Below the pieces are notes generated by a model that saw nothing but the letters and a program-made list of their open reading frames with translations, ran no database searches and had not been told where the DNA came from. Shown one piece after another: positions 53,140-62,374 of a stretch of DNA of 64,000 nt. Position 1 is the stretch's first letter. Each line of letters opens with the position of its first letter. The stretch lies in the NCBI RefSeq assembly GCF_002162375.1, contig NZ_CP021425.1:4233001-4297000 (forward strand), read 5' to 3'. The DNA is from Oleiphilus messinensis. Lineage in GTDB: Bacteria > Pseudomonadota > Gammaproteobacteria > Pseudomonadales > Oleiphilaceae. Made by a program: the position numbers and the translations under genes.

Positions 53140-54438
53140 ATGCCACATAAAGTGTTTTCACTTCAGCGCCTTACTTCATTATTCTCCCGTCGCCAGCGCG
53201 GATACAGCCCGTTGCAGAAGCAAAAACGAGTCGTGGTTTTGCCCGCGCTTTTCATGCTCTTGACCCCCACATTCAGTCACGCCGCTGATCCCGGAGTCTA
53301 TGGCGACAAAATTGTGCTCGGTGGCGTGCTCGATCTGGAGGGACAATCTCGAGGTTTGGGTATTGGCATGCGCGAAGGTATCATCGCAGCCTTCTCCGGT
53401 GTCACGGTGCAAGGCAAGCGGTTGGAATACCGGGCTGAAAACGACTCCTATACACCTGAGTTGACCCAGCGACAAACACAGCGTTTGATTAACGAAGGCA
53501 TATTCGCCATGGTCGGCAACGTCGGAACACCTACCGCCAAAGTGGCCCTGCCGATTCTGGCCGACAATAATGTGCCCGCAATAGGATTCTTTACCGGGGC
53601 CGGTCTCCTTCGCCCGGGTACCGGGAATATTATTAACTATCGTGCCAGCTACGTTCAGGAAACCGCAGCGGTGATTGAACAAAGCTTCGAAGCGGGAATA
53701 AAGCCTAAAGAAATCTGTGCCTATGTTCAGAACGATGCCTACGGTATGGCCGGTGTTGCAGGCATAAAAGTCGCACTGCAAAACCGACCACAAACCCGTG
53801 AGATCGTCGCTCGACTGGATGAACTACTGGAAAAAAGTGGCGACAACCCCAACCGCAATGGCATCGGGCCCGTCGGGGTTTACCAGCGCAATACGCTTTC
53901 TTCCCGAGCCGGATACGATTCACTCAAGCAGTGGGAGAGTAGTCAGAATACGACATGCAAGCTGGTGGTAACCGTTGGCACCTACAGTGCAATCGGACGC
54001 TTCGCAGCTTACTCACGGCAAAAGGGAAATCAATGGTTAATCAGCGCCGTATCGTTTACCGGGGCTGATAACCTGCAAAGCACGCTCGAGCAGTTTGGCG
54101 TAACCCAAGGTGTCATTCTCACACAAGTCGTCCCGGCCATCGATTCTGATTTAGCGATTGTTAAAGCCGCACAAAAAGCACTTAAAGATCGCCTCAATGT
54201 GGTCAGTCTGGAAGGTTATATTGTCGGCAGAATGGTCGTGGAAATGCTGCAACGCATTGACGGCGAAATCACCCGCGAAAAATTTATCGCAGTTGCACGT
54301 GGCAGCAATTTCACCATGGGTGGCCTGAAACTCGACTTCCAGCGGGATAATCAAGCCTCTGACATGGTTTCGGTAACCTATTTCAAAAACAAGACCTACC
54401 AAAACATTGATAGCACACAATTAAGCGCACTTTTCTAG
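53140..54438 (+). CDS. periplasmic binding protein of the leucine/branched-chain type
   Basis: A 432-residue exported protein of the Peripla_BP_6 family. A long signal peptide has a basic n-region, a hydrophobic VVVLPALFMLL and cleavage after SHA (residue 48). The mature part starts DPGVYGDKIVLGGVLDLEGQ, with NVGTPTAKVALPILADNNVPAIG and YNQ-type hinge pieces. These proteins bind amino acids, amides or urea. It is placed between the PilI-like and PilJ-like genes, with no permease or ATPase, so it probably presents a ligand to the receptor. AAGGAG stands five to six bases before the ATG at 53140; the longer frame upstream overlaps the CheW gene and is not used. Confidence 0.9.
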   Translation: MPHKVFSLQRLTSLFSRRQRGYSPLQKQKRVVVLPALFMLLTPTFSHAADPGVYGDKIVLGGVLDLEGQSRGLGIGMREGIIAAFSGVTVQGKRLEYRAENDSYTPELTQRQTQRLINEGIFAMVGNVGTPTAKVALPILADNNVPAIGFFTGAGLLRPGTGNIINYRASYVQETAAVIEQSFEAGIKPKEICAYVQNDAYGMAGVAGIKVALQNRPQTREIVARLDELLEKSGDNPNRNGIGPVGVYQRNTLSSRAGYDSLKQWESSQNTTCKLVVTVGTYSAIGRFAAYSRQKGNQWLISAVSFTGADNLQSTLEQFGVTQGVILTQVVPAIDSDLAIVKAAQKALKDRLNVVSLEGYIVGRMVVEMLQRIDGEITREKFIAVARGSNFTMGGLKLDFQRDNQASDMVSVTYFKNKTYQNIDSTQLSALF

Positions 54439-54499
54439 ACGCTCATCTAAAGCGATATACGCGCGTATAACGCGGGGTATAACTGCAGGGAGAATAAAA

Positions 54500-56488
54500 A
54501 TGCTCAAAATGCCAAACTTCTCGTTCAAAGCTATGGGTGTTGGAAAGCGCCTACTCATATTGACACTGATAACCACTTTAACATTGGCCTTGATCGGTTC
54601 ACTCTCTGCGGTGAGCCTGAATTACGCTCACAACGCATCGACCAATTTACACAATCAGGTGCGGGAAACAGCGCTACTTTCAGAATTGATCAGTACCGTG
54701 CAGCAAGACACGATTGATACACTTTATGGTGTCAACACCGGCCTGATGACCTGGCAAAATGCCAAGGACAAATTAGTAGAAGCACAACTCAAGTTTCACA
54801 CGACCTGGAACGAGTTAATCAAGATTCAGAAGATTACCAACTTCAGCCCAGACAAGTTCAGCGTCATTCAAAACAGTGTGCCCGGAGTGCTGACCACTTT
54901 TGAACAATTTGACGTATTGAGCGATAGCCAATCCCGTGCACAACTTGAACTCTTCCTGTTGAATGACGCTCACGCGCTGCTCACGCCCTTCACTCAAGGG
55001 GCGAAAAGCTACAACCAGGACTTAACGGCAGCAGCAGAAGCAGACTTCAGTAATTCGGAAGAAGTTCTGGATCAAGCTTTGGCATTTGGCCTGGTGTTGA
55101 TCATTGCCAGTATTCTCGGATCTATCACCGTTGCCCAGTTGATTCGCGGATCGATTCTTGCGCCGGTCAATCAATTGTCTGCCACAGTTGCTAAAGTCAA
55201 GAGCGGTGACACCGATGCACGAACAGACCTCAAAGGCCAGGATGAGCTGCACACACTGGGTCAGGCTTTGGATAGTCTGCTAAACGAAAAAGTGGCAACG
55301 CTTGTTCAAATCGAGAAAGAGAATGACATACTGAACAATTCACTAATCGAATTGCTGGAAAGCACATCAAAACTGAGTGAACGTGACCTGACCACGAAAT
55401 TAATTGTTCGTGAAGACATTACCGGCCCGGTTGCCGACGCCTTGAACCTGGTTACCAAGGAAACCTCTGAAGCATTGGCAAAAATCAATCAAATCAGCCA
55501 GCTGGTCAACAACGCCAGTATCGGAGTGGATGATCAAACCCGGAAAGTTATCACCTTTGCAGAACACGAACGGGAGATTATCAGTCAGACATTAATCAAG
55601 CTCGACGGCGTATCCAAGCATATGGCCCAGATTGCAAAATGGTGCCAAAACTGTAATCAGATCGCGCAAACAACGTCACAATCCACCGATAAAGCCTACG
55701 ACGCGGTTGGCAATACGATTGAAAGTATGAATGAAATCCGGGATTCCATCAGCGAAACGGAGAAACGCATCAAGCGACTCTCTGAACGGTCTCTGGAAAT
55801 CAGCGGCATCATCGACATTATCAACAGTATTGCGGAACGAACCCATGTATTGGCACTCAACGCAAGCATGCAGGCCGCGGCAGCCGGTGAAGCGGGACGA
55901 GGGTTTGCCGTAGTTGCGGACGAAGTCCAGCGATTGGCCGAAAACTCGCGCAACGCCACATCGCAAATCAGTGCACTGGTACGCAACATTCAAACCGAAA
56001 CAGCCGATGCCGTGGACACGATGAACACCAGTATTTCTCAGGTTGTTAACGGTTCAAAACGGGCCAGCCAGGCCGGTAGCCAGATGAAAGATACCCAATC
56101 ATCAACCCGTGAGTTGCTGAATGCCGTGGAGCGAATCGCGCAAAGCTCGTTGACCCAAGCGAAAGAAACACAAAATGTCCGAAGCCAGGCCAGCACCATC
56201 GAAGAAAGTACGCGCCGAACGGAAAGCGAACTGCAAAGACAATCGCTCCACACGGATCAAATGAGAGCGGCGGCAGGACTGCTACTGGACACCGTTGCCT
56301 TATTCAAGATTCCAGATGGTATCCGTGTCTCGATCACATTGCCGGAACCCGCACCAATAGCGAGTACCAGTGGCGCTACAGGCAGCAGTGATAACAGCCT
56401 GAACGCCAACCCGACTGTTAACTCCGACAATAACGGATCACACCATAACGGACTGCCAAACGCATTGGTACTGGATAAAGTCAGCTAA
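54500..56488 (+). CDS. methyl-accepting chemotaxis protein, PilJ-like
   Basis: A 662-residue receptor. Membrane segment ~16-38, periplasmic domain ~39-190, second membrane segment ~192-217, HAMP ~215-270, then the coiled-coil signalling part. The hairpin tip contains IAERTHVLALNASMQAAAAG and EAGRGFAVVADEVQRLAE, the form typical of PilJ (ASMQAA rather than the usual ASVEAA/AAIEAA). The last ~70 residues are low in complexity and rich in Ser, Asn and Pro, with no CheR-docking pentapeptide. GGGAG lies seven bases before the ATG. It probably senses the binding protein encoded just upstream. Confidence 0.92.
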   Translation: MLKMPNFSFKAMGVGKRLLILTLITTLTLALIGSLSAVSLNYAHNASTNLHNQVRETALLSELISTVQQDTIDTLYGVNTGLMTWQNAKDKLVEAQLKFHTTWNELIKIQKITNFSPDKFSVIQNSVPGVLTTFEQFDVLSDSQSRAQLELFLLNDAHALLTPFTQGAKSYNQDLTAAAEADFSNSEEVLDQALAFGLVLIIASILGSITVAQLIRGSILAPVNQLSATVAKVKSGDTDARTDLKGQDELHTLGQALDSLLNEKVATLVQIEKENDILNNSLIELLESTSKLSERDLTTKLIVREDITGPVADALNLVTKETSEALAKINQISQLVNNASIGVDDQTRKVITFAEHEREIISQTLIKLDGVSKHMAQIAKWCQNCNQIAQTTSQSTDKAYDAVGNTIESMNEIRDSISETEKRIKRLSERSLEISGIIDIINSIAERTHVLALNASMQAAAAGEAGRGFAVVADEVQRLAENSRNATSQISALVRNIQTETADAVDTMNTSISQVVNGSKRASQAGSQMKDTQSSTRELLNAVERIAQSSLTQAKETQNVRSQASTIEESTRRTESELQRQSLHTDQMRAAAGLLLDTVALFKIPDGIRVSITLPEPAPIASTSGATGSSDNSLNANPTVNSDNNGSHHNGLPNALVLDKVS

Positions 56489-56569
56489 ACGTGAGCAGGC
56501 ACGATTCCTGAATCGCCCGAACTCGTTGAGGCTCTCAAATCGGGAGCCTTGTTGAATGGAGAAGAAACA

Positions 56570-59500
56570 ATGCTGGAAGGTGTTTGTATCGCAGAGGAAC
56601 AAGTCATCGAGCTGGTCAAGGCCATGGTCGAGGAACTTGAAGAAATCGTCACCGAGGAAAAGACGCTGGATGGCGAAACGCTCCAGAGCGTATTGGAAAA
56701 TATCAGTGAAACTGTCGCGATCGCAAATATGCCGGTCTGGGAAAGCCGACTACGTCGTTTGCAAGGCCAGTTTACCCCCTATTTTCCTGACTACGAAGGT
56801 AGCGAATGCGAACGTCCCGAAAACGACGATTTCGAGCCCTCACCCCCGACAACATCTCCCGTATTGATTCCCCAGGAAAAAGTCGAATACGCCTTGCGCT
56901 GGCTGAATCGTTTTGTGAGTTTGCTCGAAGAGCAGCTGCAGGACGACATCGATAGCGCTCGTTCGCTACAATCAGATTCTCACGCACTAAGATCAGATTC
57001 TCACTCACTACAACCTGAATCCCACTCCCCTGCCCCATCCCGGGAGACATCGGCTACGGGGGATACTGCCCCCACCGACATGACAGAACAATTTGAAGAT
57101 TCAGTACACGTTGAGAGTTCAATAAACCTTGATACGATAGAACACAATCAAAGGGCAAAATACAGCGAAAACACGATAAGCCTCGAAAATATCGAGAACG
57201 CGGAGGCGTCAGCACTAGTCGCTTTCAATGCCGATCAGGAACTCGATAACGAGCAGCAAGAATTCATCTCTGTCTTGCGCGCAGAGTTGCAAGAAATAGC
57301 CACGGAATTTGAGCAAATACGTTCGACGATGGCCAGTGCAGCCAGCTGTGAGGACTTTATAGCTGCTCGGGATCAAATCTGCTGTCTGCTGGAAACCCTG
57401 GGTGAAACATTCTCCAGCTTTGAATTACCCGGGCTCCAGCAATTGGTTGATGTGACTTCGATTCGGCTCCGTGAAGAAGAGACGCAACACTCAGCGCTAT
57501 TGGACGCGTTGAAATCATTGCCCGACTCGATTGATCAATACCTTGGCAGTCTGGCATCGGAAGATGCCTGCTTGCAACTTATCGATTTTATAGACCACCC
57601 ACTGTGGCCCACTCAAATCGACGAAGACATACTCCACGATACGTTACAAAGCCTGGCTGACTTCAATCCCGCAAGCGAAGAACACCTGATTCAGGAGCTT
57701 GTGCCCTATAGCGAAGAAGACACCCTGCTCACGTTTGACCCGGAAGCCAGCCCGGAAGTCATCAAGGTATTTCTCGTTGATGCACCCCTACATGCTGAAG
57801 CATTGTATACCGCGCTCTCCAGCTTGAAGCAGGAAACTCCAGAGGGCGCCAGCCAGGAAAAATACCATTCAGAACTAATTCAAACAGCACAACGCGCATC
57901 ACACACCCTGAAAGGCGCTGCAAACCTGATCGGTGTATCCGGTGTGGCCAATCTCAGCCATGAACTTGAAACGGTATTTGAGCAGCTGGAGAATCGCCGC
58001 TTGACGCTCTCTAGAGACTTAATCAATCTCTTGCTCAACGCATCCGACTGCCTGAGCGCCATGATTGATTCCTTAAACGGACAAGACCAAGAACCGAGCG
58101 ACACACTCATGCTGTTAACGGCTCTGCAACACTATGGTGTTGGCGAAACTGATACGGCAGGCGATGAGGCCAATACCGAGCTGGTAAATGAAAAAGCACA
58201 GAACCACGAGCAAACAGCGGCGTCCACAACCTCAACCAACGTCCCCCCTGAACCGAAATCCGATCAACCTCCTGCACAACCCCAGATTGACGATGAACTC
58301 GCCCCCCTGATGACCATCGCAGAGGAGATGAGTATCACCACGGTGCAGTCCAGGGAGCTTTTTAAACGGGTAAAAGAAACCAGCCAGTCCCTGAAACAAC
58401 ACGACGAGGATCTCAATGCCAAACGCATGGAACTGGAAACACTGGTTGACGTACGCAGCATGGCACATCGACTCCATGCACCCCATGGATCGGGACAAGC
58501 GGTAAAAACCGAATTTCACCGCCAATATCCGGATGCTCTGCCACGAAATCAAAGAACCTCTGATGCTGTCGAATCCAGTGCATCTCAAACCGATGCCTTT
58601 GAAACGGATGCAGCTGAAAATGACAGCCTGGAGCTGGATTCACTTGAGCTGGATCGATACGACGATCTGCATCAATGCGCTCACCAACTATTCGAAGGAA
58701 TTGCAGATATCCGGGAAATCAATGGCCGCCTGCAAGATCAGGTTTCCATAATGGACAGCCTGATGCGACAACAATTCCGCCATATCAACTCACTGCAGCA
58801 TGAACTGTTAAGCCGGCAACGTGTTGATGCCGCAACCCTGAGCGGTCGCTTGCAACGCTGTGTTAGACAGGCCTGCAGAGCTGCAGGAAAAGAGGTTAGT
58901 CTGAACATTACCGGGGAACAACTGCAGATTGACCGGGTTCTGATCGACCGGCTTGCCGATCCAATAATGCACTTGCTCCGTAACGCAGTGGATCATGGCA
59001 TCGAATCAGACCAGTCGCGCTTGAGCAAACAAAAATCGGCGACAGGCCAGATCGCGCTCGATTTTCAGCAAATGGGCCGTTTCCTGCAAATCAATTTAAG
59101 TGATGATGGTCAGGGCCTCGATTACCAGAGAATTTTCCAGAAAGCCTGCCAAAAAGGCATCTACCAGGATAAGCACCAACTCCCGGATCACAAAGAACTG
59201 GCCGAACTCATTTGGCAACCGGGATTCAGCACGCGGGATCAGGCAACTCAACTATCCGGTCGGGGTATCGGTCTGGATGCGGTACGCAGTCAGATTGAAC
59301 TACTTGGCGGTTCCATACAGTTCTTACAAGAAGCAGCCCCTGAAGAACAATACACGGGATGCCGTATTCAATTGAGAGTACCTATTCGGGAAATAACGCA
59401 ATACATGCTACTCATCAAAGCCGGCGAAGCACGCTTTGCGCTCCCCACAACGCATCTTAAACAGATCATGCCCTCACACTCCGGTAAACTGGAGAGAATT

Positions 59501-60253
59501 GCCGGGCAATGGCACTTTATCGCGAACGACACGTTGTATCCTTGCCATAATCTTGCAGGTGCACTTCAGGGCAATGCTCAAGTCTTTGAAAGTACTGAAT
59601 CTGATTTTAACAATCCCGTCCTGATCACCCGATTATATGATACGGACATCGCCATCGCAGTGGATCAACTGCTGCACGGAGAACAGTTGGTACTGCGGTC
59701 ACCGGGAAAATTAACCCCCAAGCTTCCAGGATTGGCCGGTTTAACAATTCTGGGTGATGGCACCGTAATACCGGTACTGAATATAACCGATATTGTATTG
59801 CAGAGAAGCCATTCCAAGTCATCTGGAGACAGGCTCCCTGAAGCCAATGCAGATCACAATATCTTGCCACAAAGTCACGGGCCTAAAGATCGCCCAACCG
59901 TACTGGTCATCGATGACTCACTGAGCGTCAGGAGCACCCTCAAGCAACTGCTTTCAGATTGTGGCTTTGAAGTGGTTACCGCCTGCGACGGATTAGAGGC
60001 AGTGGACAAACTCAACCATACTCACCCCGCACTTTGTCTGGTGGATCTGGAAATGCCCAGAATGAACGGCCTTGAGTTTACCCGCCATATCCGAAACTCC
60101 AGTCAATACGAGAAACTTCCGGTTTTGATGCTCACCTCCCGTAATCAGAGCAAACACCGGCAAATGGCAGAAAAAGCAGGTGTAACCGACTACGCCACAA
60201 AACCTTACAACGAAACGCAACTTATGGATCAAATCCGGGATATACTGGCATGA
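56570..60253 (+). CDS. ChpA-like hybrid chemotaxis histidine kinase (CheA + receiver)
   Basis: A 1227-residue cytoplasmic kinase. The first ~400 residues are acidic and helical with short repeated segments (SDSHALRSDSHSL). One phosphotransfer domain has His 445 in SHTLKGAANLIGV. After a linker come the ATPase with LLRNAVDHGIES, DDGQGLD and GRGIGLDAVR, the CheW-like domain (YMLLIKAGEARFALP) and a receiver with Asp 1159 in LVDLEMPRMNG. Pseudomonas ChpA has several more phosphotransfer domains and is about twice as long. An ATG at 56570 with GGAG eight bases upstream is chosen over a TTG seven codons earlier. Confidence 0.93.
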   Translation: MLEGVCIAEEQVIELVKAMVEELEEIVTEEKTLDGETLQSVLENISETVAIANMPVWESRLRRLQGQFTPYFPDYEGSECERPENDDFEPSPPTTSPVLIPQEKVEYALRWLNRFVSLLEEQLQDDIDSARSLQSDSHALRSDSHSLQPESHSPAPSRETSATGDTAPTDMTEQFEDSVHVESSINLDTIEHNQRAKYSENTISLENIENAEASALVAFNADQELDNEQQEFISVLRAELQEIATEFEQIRSTMASAASCEDFIAARDQICCLLETLGETFSSFELPGLQQLVDVTSIRLREEETQHSALLDALKSLPDSIDQYLGSLASEDACLQLIDFIDHPLWPTQIDEDILHDTLQSLADFNPASEEHLIQELVPYSEEDTLLTFDPEASPEVIKVFLVDAPLHAEALYTALSSLKQETPEGASQEKYHSELIQTAQRASHTLKGAANLIGVSGVANLSHELETVFEQLENRRLTLSRDLINLLLNASDCLSAMIDSLNGQDQEPSDTLMLLTALQHYGVGETDTAGDEANTELVNEKAQNHEQTAASTTSTNVPPEPKSDQPPAQPQIDDELAPLMTIAEEMSITTVQSRELFKRVKETSQSLKQHDEDLNAKRMELETLVDVRSMAHRLHAPHGSGQAVKTEFHRQYPDALPRNQRTSDAVESSASQTDAFETDAAENDSLELDSLELDRYDDLHQCAHQLFEGIADIREINGRLQDQVSIMDSLMRQQFRHINSLQHELLSRQRVDAATLSGRLQRCVRQACRAAGKEVSLNITGEQLQIDRVLIDRLADPIMHLLRNAVDHGIESDQSRLSKQKSATGQIALDFQQMGRFLQINLSDDGQGLDYQRIFQKACQKGIYQDKHQLPDHKELAELIWQPGFSTRDQATQLSGRGIGLDAVRSQIELLGGSIQFLQEAAPEEQYTGCRIQLRVPIREITQYMLLIKAGEARFALPTTHLKQIMPSHSGKLERIAGQWHFIANDTLYPCHNLAGALQGNAQVFESTESDFNNPVLITRLYDTDIAIAVDQLLHGEQLVLRSPGKLTPKLPGLAGLTILGDGTVIPVLNITDIVLQRSHSKSSGDRLPEANADHNILPQSHGPKDRPTVLVIDDSLSVRSTLKQLLSDCGFEVVTACDGLEAVDKLNHTHPALCLVDLEMPRMNGLEFTRHIRNSSQYEKLPVLMLTSRNQSKHRQMAEKAGVTDYATKPYNETQLMDQIRDILA

Positions 60254-60777
60254 CCACGGCAATCGCGACTCCCCACCCAGCTCGAAATACTGATCAATCA
60301 CCGTTACCGTTGAGTCGGCCGGAAATAACGGCTGTTGATTCGGAAAAATCGACAACCTATTACATGATCCAGACACTGTCGCAGAATTACAGTTTTCTCC
60401 TGCCGGACAAAAATGTCGGCTTTCTGGCCAGCACCGAGGATATGGAATCCGTCGACACCATTCCCTGTCTAGTGTTTAACGACCAATATTATCCAATCTA
60501 CAGCTTCAGTAGCGGCCTAACCCCCAGTCTAGGACTGGCCAGTGGTGACAACAAGGCGCTTTTGATCGAAACCACAAACGGGTTACGGTTAGGGCTATCC
60601 TGTCGAACCATTTACAAGGTCAGAAGCCACAAACCGGTCAGGTCGTTACCCGGTTTTATGTGCCAACACAGTCCCTTCAAAGCAGTACTGAAATACAAAG
60701 AAAGCTGGTTATACCTGACAAGCGCGGATGCAATCTTTGAGTATCTCGAATCACAACAGACTAGATCGCCCAAATGA
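60250..60777 (+). CDS. divergent CheW-like protein
   Basis: A 175-residue protein whose start codon overlaps the kinase stop (ATGA), so the two are translationally coupled. After a polar N-terminus (~35 residues) there is a small beta-rich domain with NYSFLLPDKNVGFLAS, IPCLVFNDQYYPIYSFS and LLIETTNGLRLGLSC, a pattern like CheW but poorly conserved. ChpC of the Pil-Chp system is a CheW-type protein encoded after chpA; this may be its counterpart. Function inferred from position and fold only. Confidence 0.7.
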   Translation: MTTAIATPHPARNTDQSPLPLSRPEITAVDSEKSTTYYMIQTLSQNYSFLLPDKNVGFLASTEDMESVDTIPCLVFNDQYYPIYSFSSGLTPSLGLASGDNKALLIETTNGLRLGLSCRTIYKVRSHKPVRSLPGFMCQHSPFKAVLKYKESWLYLTSADAIFEYLESQQTRSPK

Positions 60778-60813
60778 CCGGCTCCTGATAACGGCCAGAA
60801 CTGGAGTAACACC

Positions 60814-61278
60814 ATGTCCACATCTGAAGCAATCCTGATTGCAGACACTGAGGTCAACGATTACATCGCCATTGCCGCCGTGTCATTTGCTGAGTATTTG
60901 CCCCAGGCAGAGCTCATTCCACTGCCCGGAGCCCCGATCAAATGCCATGATTTTGTCTTCTGGCAAGGTTTACCTGTCCCGGTTTTCAGCCATTCCGGTA
61001 CGCCTTTACAGCACTATCCCCCATCATCAGCCTTGGCTGAAAATACTGGCACAACCAAAGGGTCTGTGATCATCCTGAAATCGCCCATGCTGGGCGAAAC
61101 ACAATTTGTTGCAATAAAGGTTTCCTCTGCCCCGAAGTCAATTATGCTTTCCGACCTGCCTGAAGAATATAGCAAGCCGATGAACAGTCACTGGTTGCAA
61201 GCTGCGATTGCCTGCATCCCTTACGACAGCTATGTCATTCCGTTAATTCAACCCGATAAATTGACGAAAGTTCTCTAA
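60814..61278 (+). CDS. second divergent CheW-like or accessory protein
   Basis: A 154-residue cytoplasmic protein, last gene of the chemosensory operon, 36 bases after the previous one and with GGAG eight bases before its ATG. It has beta-strand-rich sequence with FAEYLPQAELIPLPGAPIKC, WQGLPVPVFSHSG and IACIPYDSYVIPLIQP; the PVPVF piece and the end resemble CheW strands, but the match is weak. It may be a further coupling protein or a regulator specific to this system. Confidence 0.6.
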   Translation: MSTSEAILIADTEVNDYIAIAAVSFAEYLPQAELIPLPGAPIKCHDFVFWQGLPVPVFSHSGTPLQHYPPSSALAENTGTTKGSVIILKSPMLGETQFVAIKVSSAPKSIMLSDLPEEYSKPMNSHWLQAAIACIPYDSYVIPLIQPDKLTKVL

Positions 61279-61575
61279 GCCCGTCAACAATTCTTTGATC
61301 CCGCTAACAAAATGTTGTCAAACGTTCAGATATACGGCAATTGTGTATCGCATACGTTAAGGAGTGTACAAGCGTGATGTATCAAATTTTTTACTATCTA
61401 TGTTAAGTTTATGATGAGTCACCATAAAAATTACGGCGACCAATAAGCTGGCTGGAGATAGAGCATGAATTCGAAATCAAATAACGGCAAAGGTTAGAAC
61501 AAAAACGATGAAGTTCTAAACGATACCAAACTCCGCCCCCCCCCCCACATTATTACGGAACATCGTAAGTGGAGG
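61279..61575. other. non-coding stretch with a run of 11 C
   Basis: 297 bases between the chemosensory operon and the convergent kinase gene. A tract of 11 C is at 61536-61546. An inverted repeat TTAGAAC/GTTCTAA lies at 61494-61500 and 61513-61519 with a 12-base loop. A ribosome-site-like GGAG precedes a 10-codon frame near 61464, too short to annotate. Confidence 0.5.
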
Positions 61576-62109
61576 TTATTTATTGATGCCCATCGCCAGC
61601 AATATGCTGGATAGCTGTTCAAAAATTCGCTGGTCGTCTCCATCATTCTGCAATACGTAATCACCTGGTTCGGGCGCTTCGAAATCCTGCCTTAGCGCAG
61701 CTGCACTTTCGGCTGAAATGCCATCATTGCGCGCAGCAAGGCGAGCAGCCAATAATGAATCCGGCGCTTCAACGGCAATCAGTTCCAAACCGGAAACCCG
61801 TTCCCGTAAATAGCGACGATGTCGCTGCTTATATAGCGCTTGTGTCACAATGACAATCGCTTCGTCTGGCTGATACGCGTGGAGTTTTCCAGCCAATATT
61901 TCAACAAACTCATCCCGCATTGCGTTGGTAAACGGTCTGTGTTCCTGAAGCGCCAGGGCCATCGCGGGCGTAATATCCTCATCTGCGTGGTAAACGGGCC
62001 AGCTTTTCCAGCGGGACAACAGGTCTCCGATATAGGATTTACCACTGGCAGACAGTCCATAAAAAAATATTATTCGTCGGGTGTCACTCACAACGCTACG
62101 CTCACTCAA
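61576..62109 (-). CDS. small P-loop kinase, gluconate/shikimate-kinase-like
   Basis: A 177-residue cytoplasmic ATPase/kinase. The Walker A is GLSASGKS at residues 18-25 and HADEDITPAMA follows as a substrate-side piece; IVIVTQALYKQRHRRYLRER and IAVEAPDSLLAARLAAR resemble gluconokinase-type helices. Length and layout fit the gluconate-kinase/AAA-type 'carbohydrate kinase' group, but the substrate is uncertain. It begins with TTG at 62109, supported by GGAG nine bases upstream. It is divergent from the glycosyltransferase. Confidence 0.8.
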   Translation of the reverse strand: MSERSVVSDTRRIIFFYGLSASGKSYIGDLLSRWKSWPVYHADEDITPAMALALQEHRPFTNAMRDEFVEILAGKLHAYQPDEAIVIVTQALYKQRHRRYLRERVSGLELIAVEAPDSLLAARLAARNDGISAESAAALRQDFEAPEPGDYVLQNDGDDQRIFEQLSSILLAMGINK

Positions 62110-62374
62110 CCTTGTCTACTCCAACCATAATCATGATTGCGCTACACTCACCGCACAATCTCGCAATTTCTCGGACAAACCACCCAGCTCATACTCCCTG
62201 CGAGATAGTTTTCGCTTTTCAATTGAACTATGTGTATCCTTCCGCGACGAATGATAAAAGTACTCGATCCGCACTGCAAACCGAACCCGGCAGGCTCGGA
62301 CACGCTCTGAAAGTCTACCCTGGATTACGGCGGATTGTTTTAGCATCAAATGGTCTACAAAAGCTAAGGTTGAC

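Noticed and set aside
61464-61496. 10-codon frame with a good ribosome site
   Set aside because: Too short, no downstream gene on the same strand for it to act as a leader peptide.
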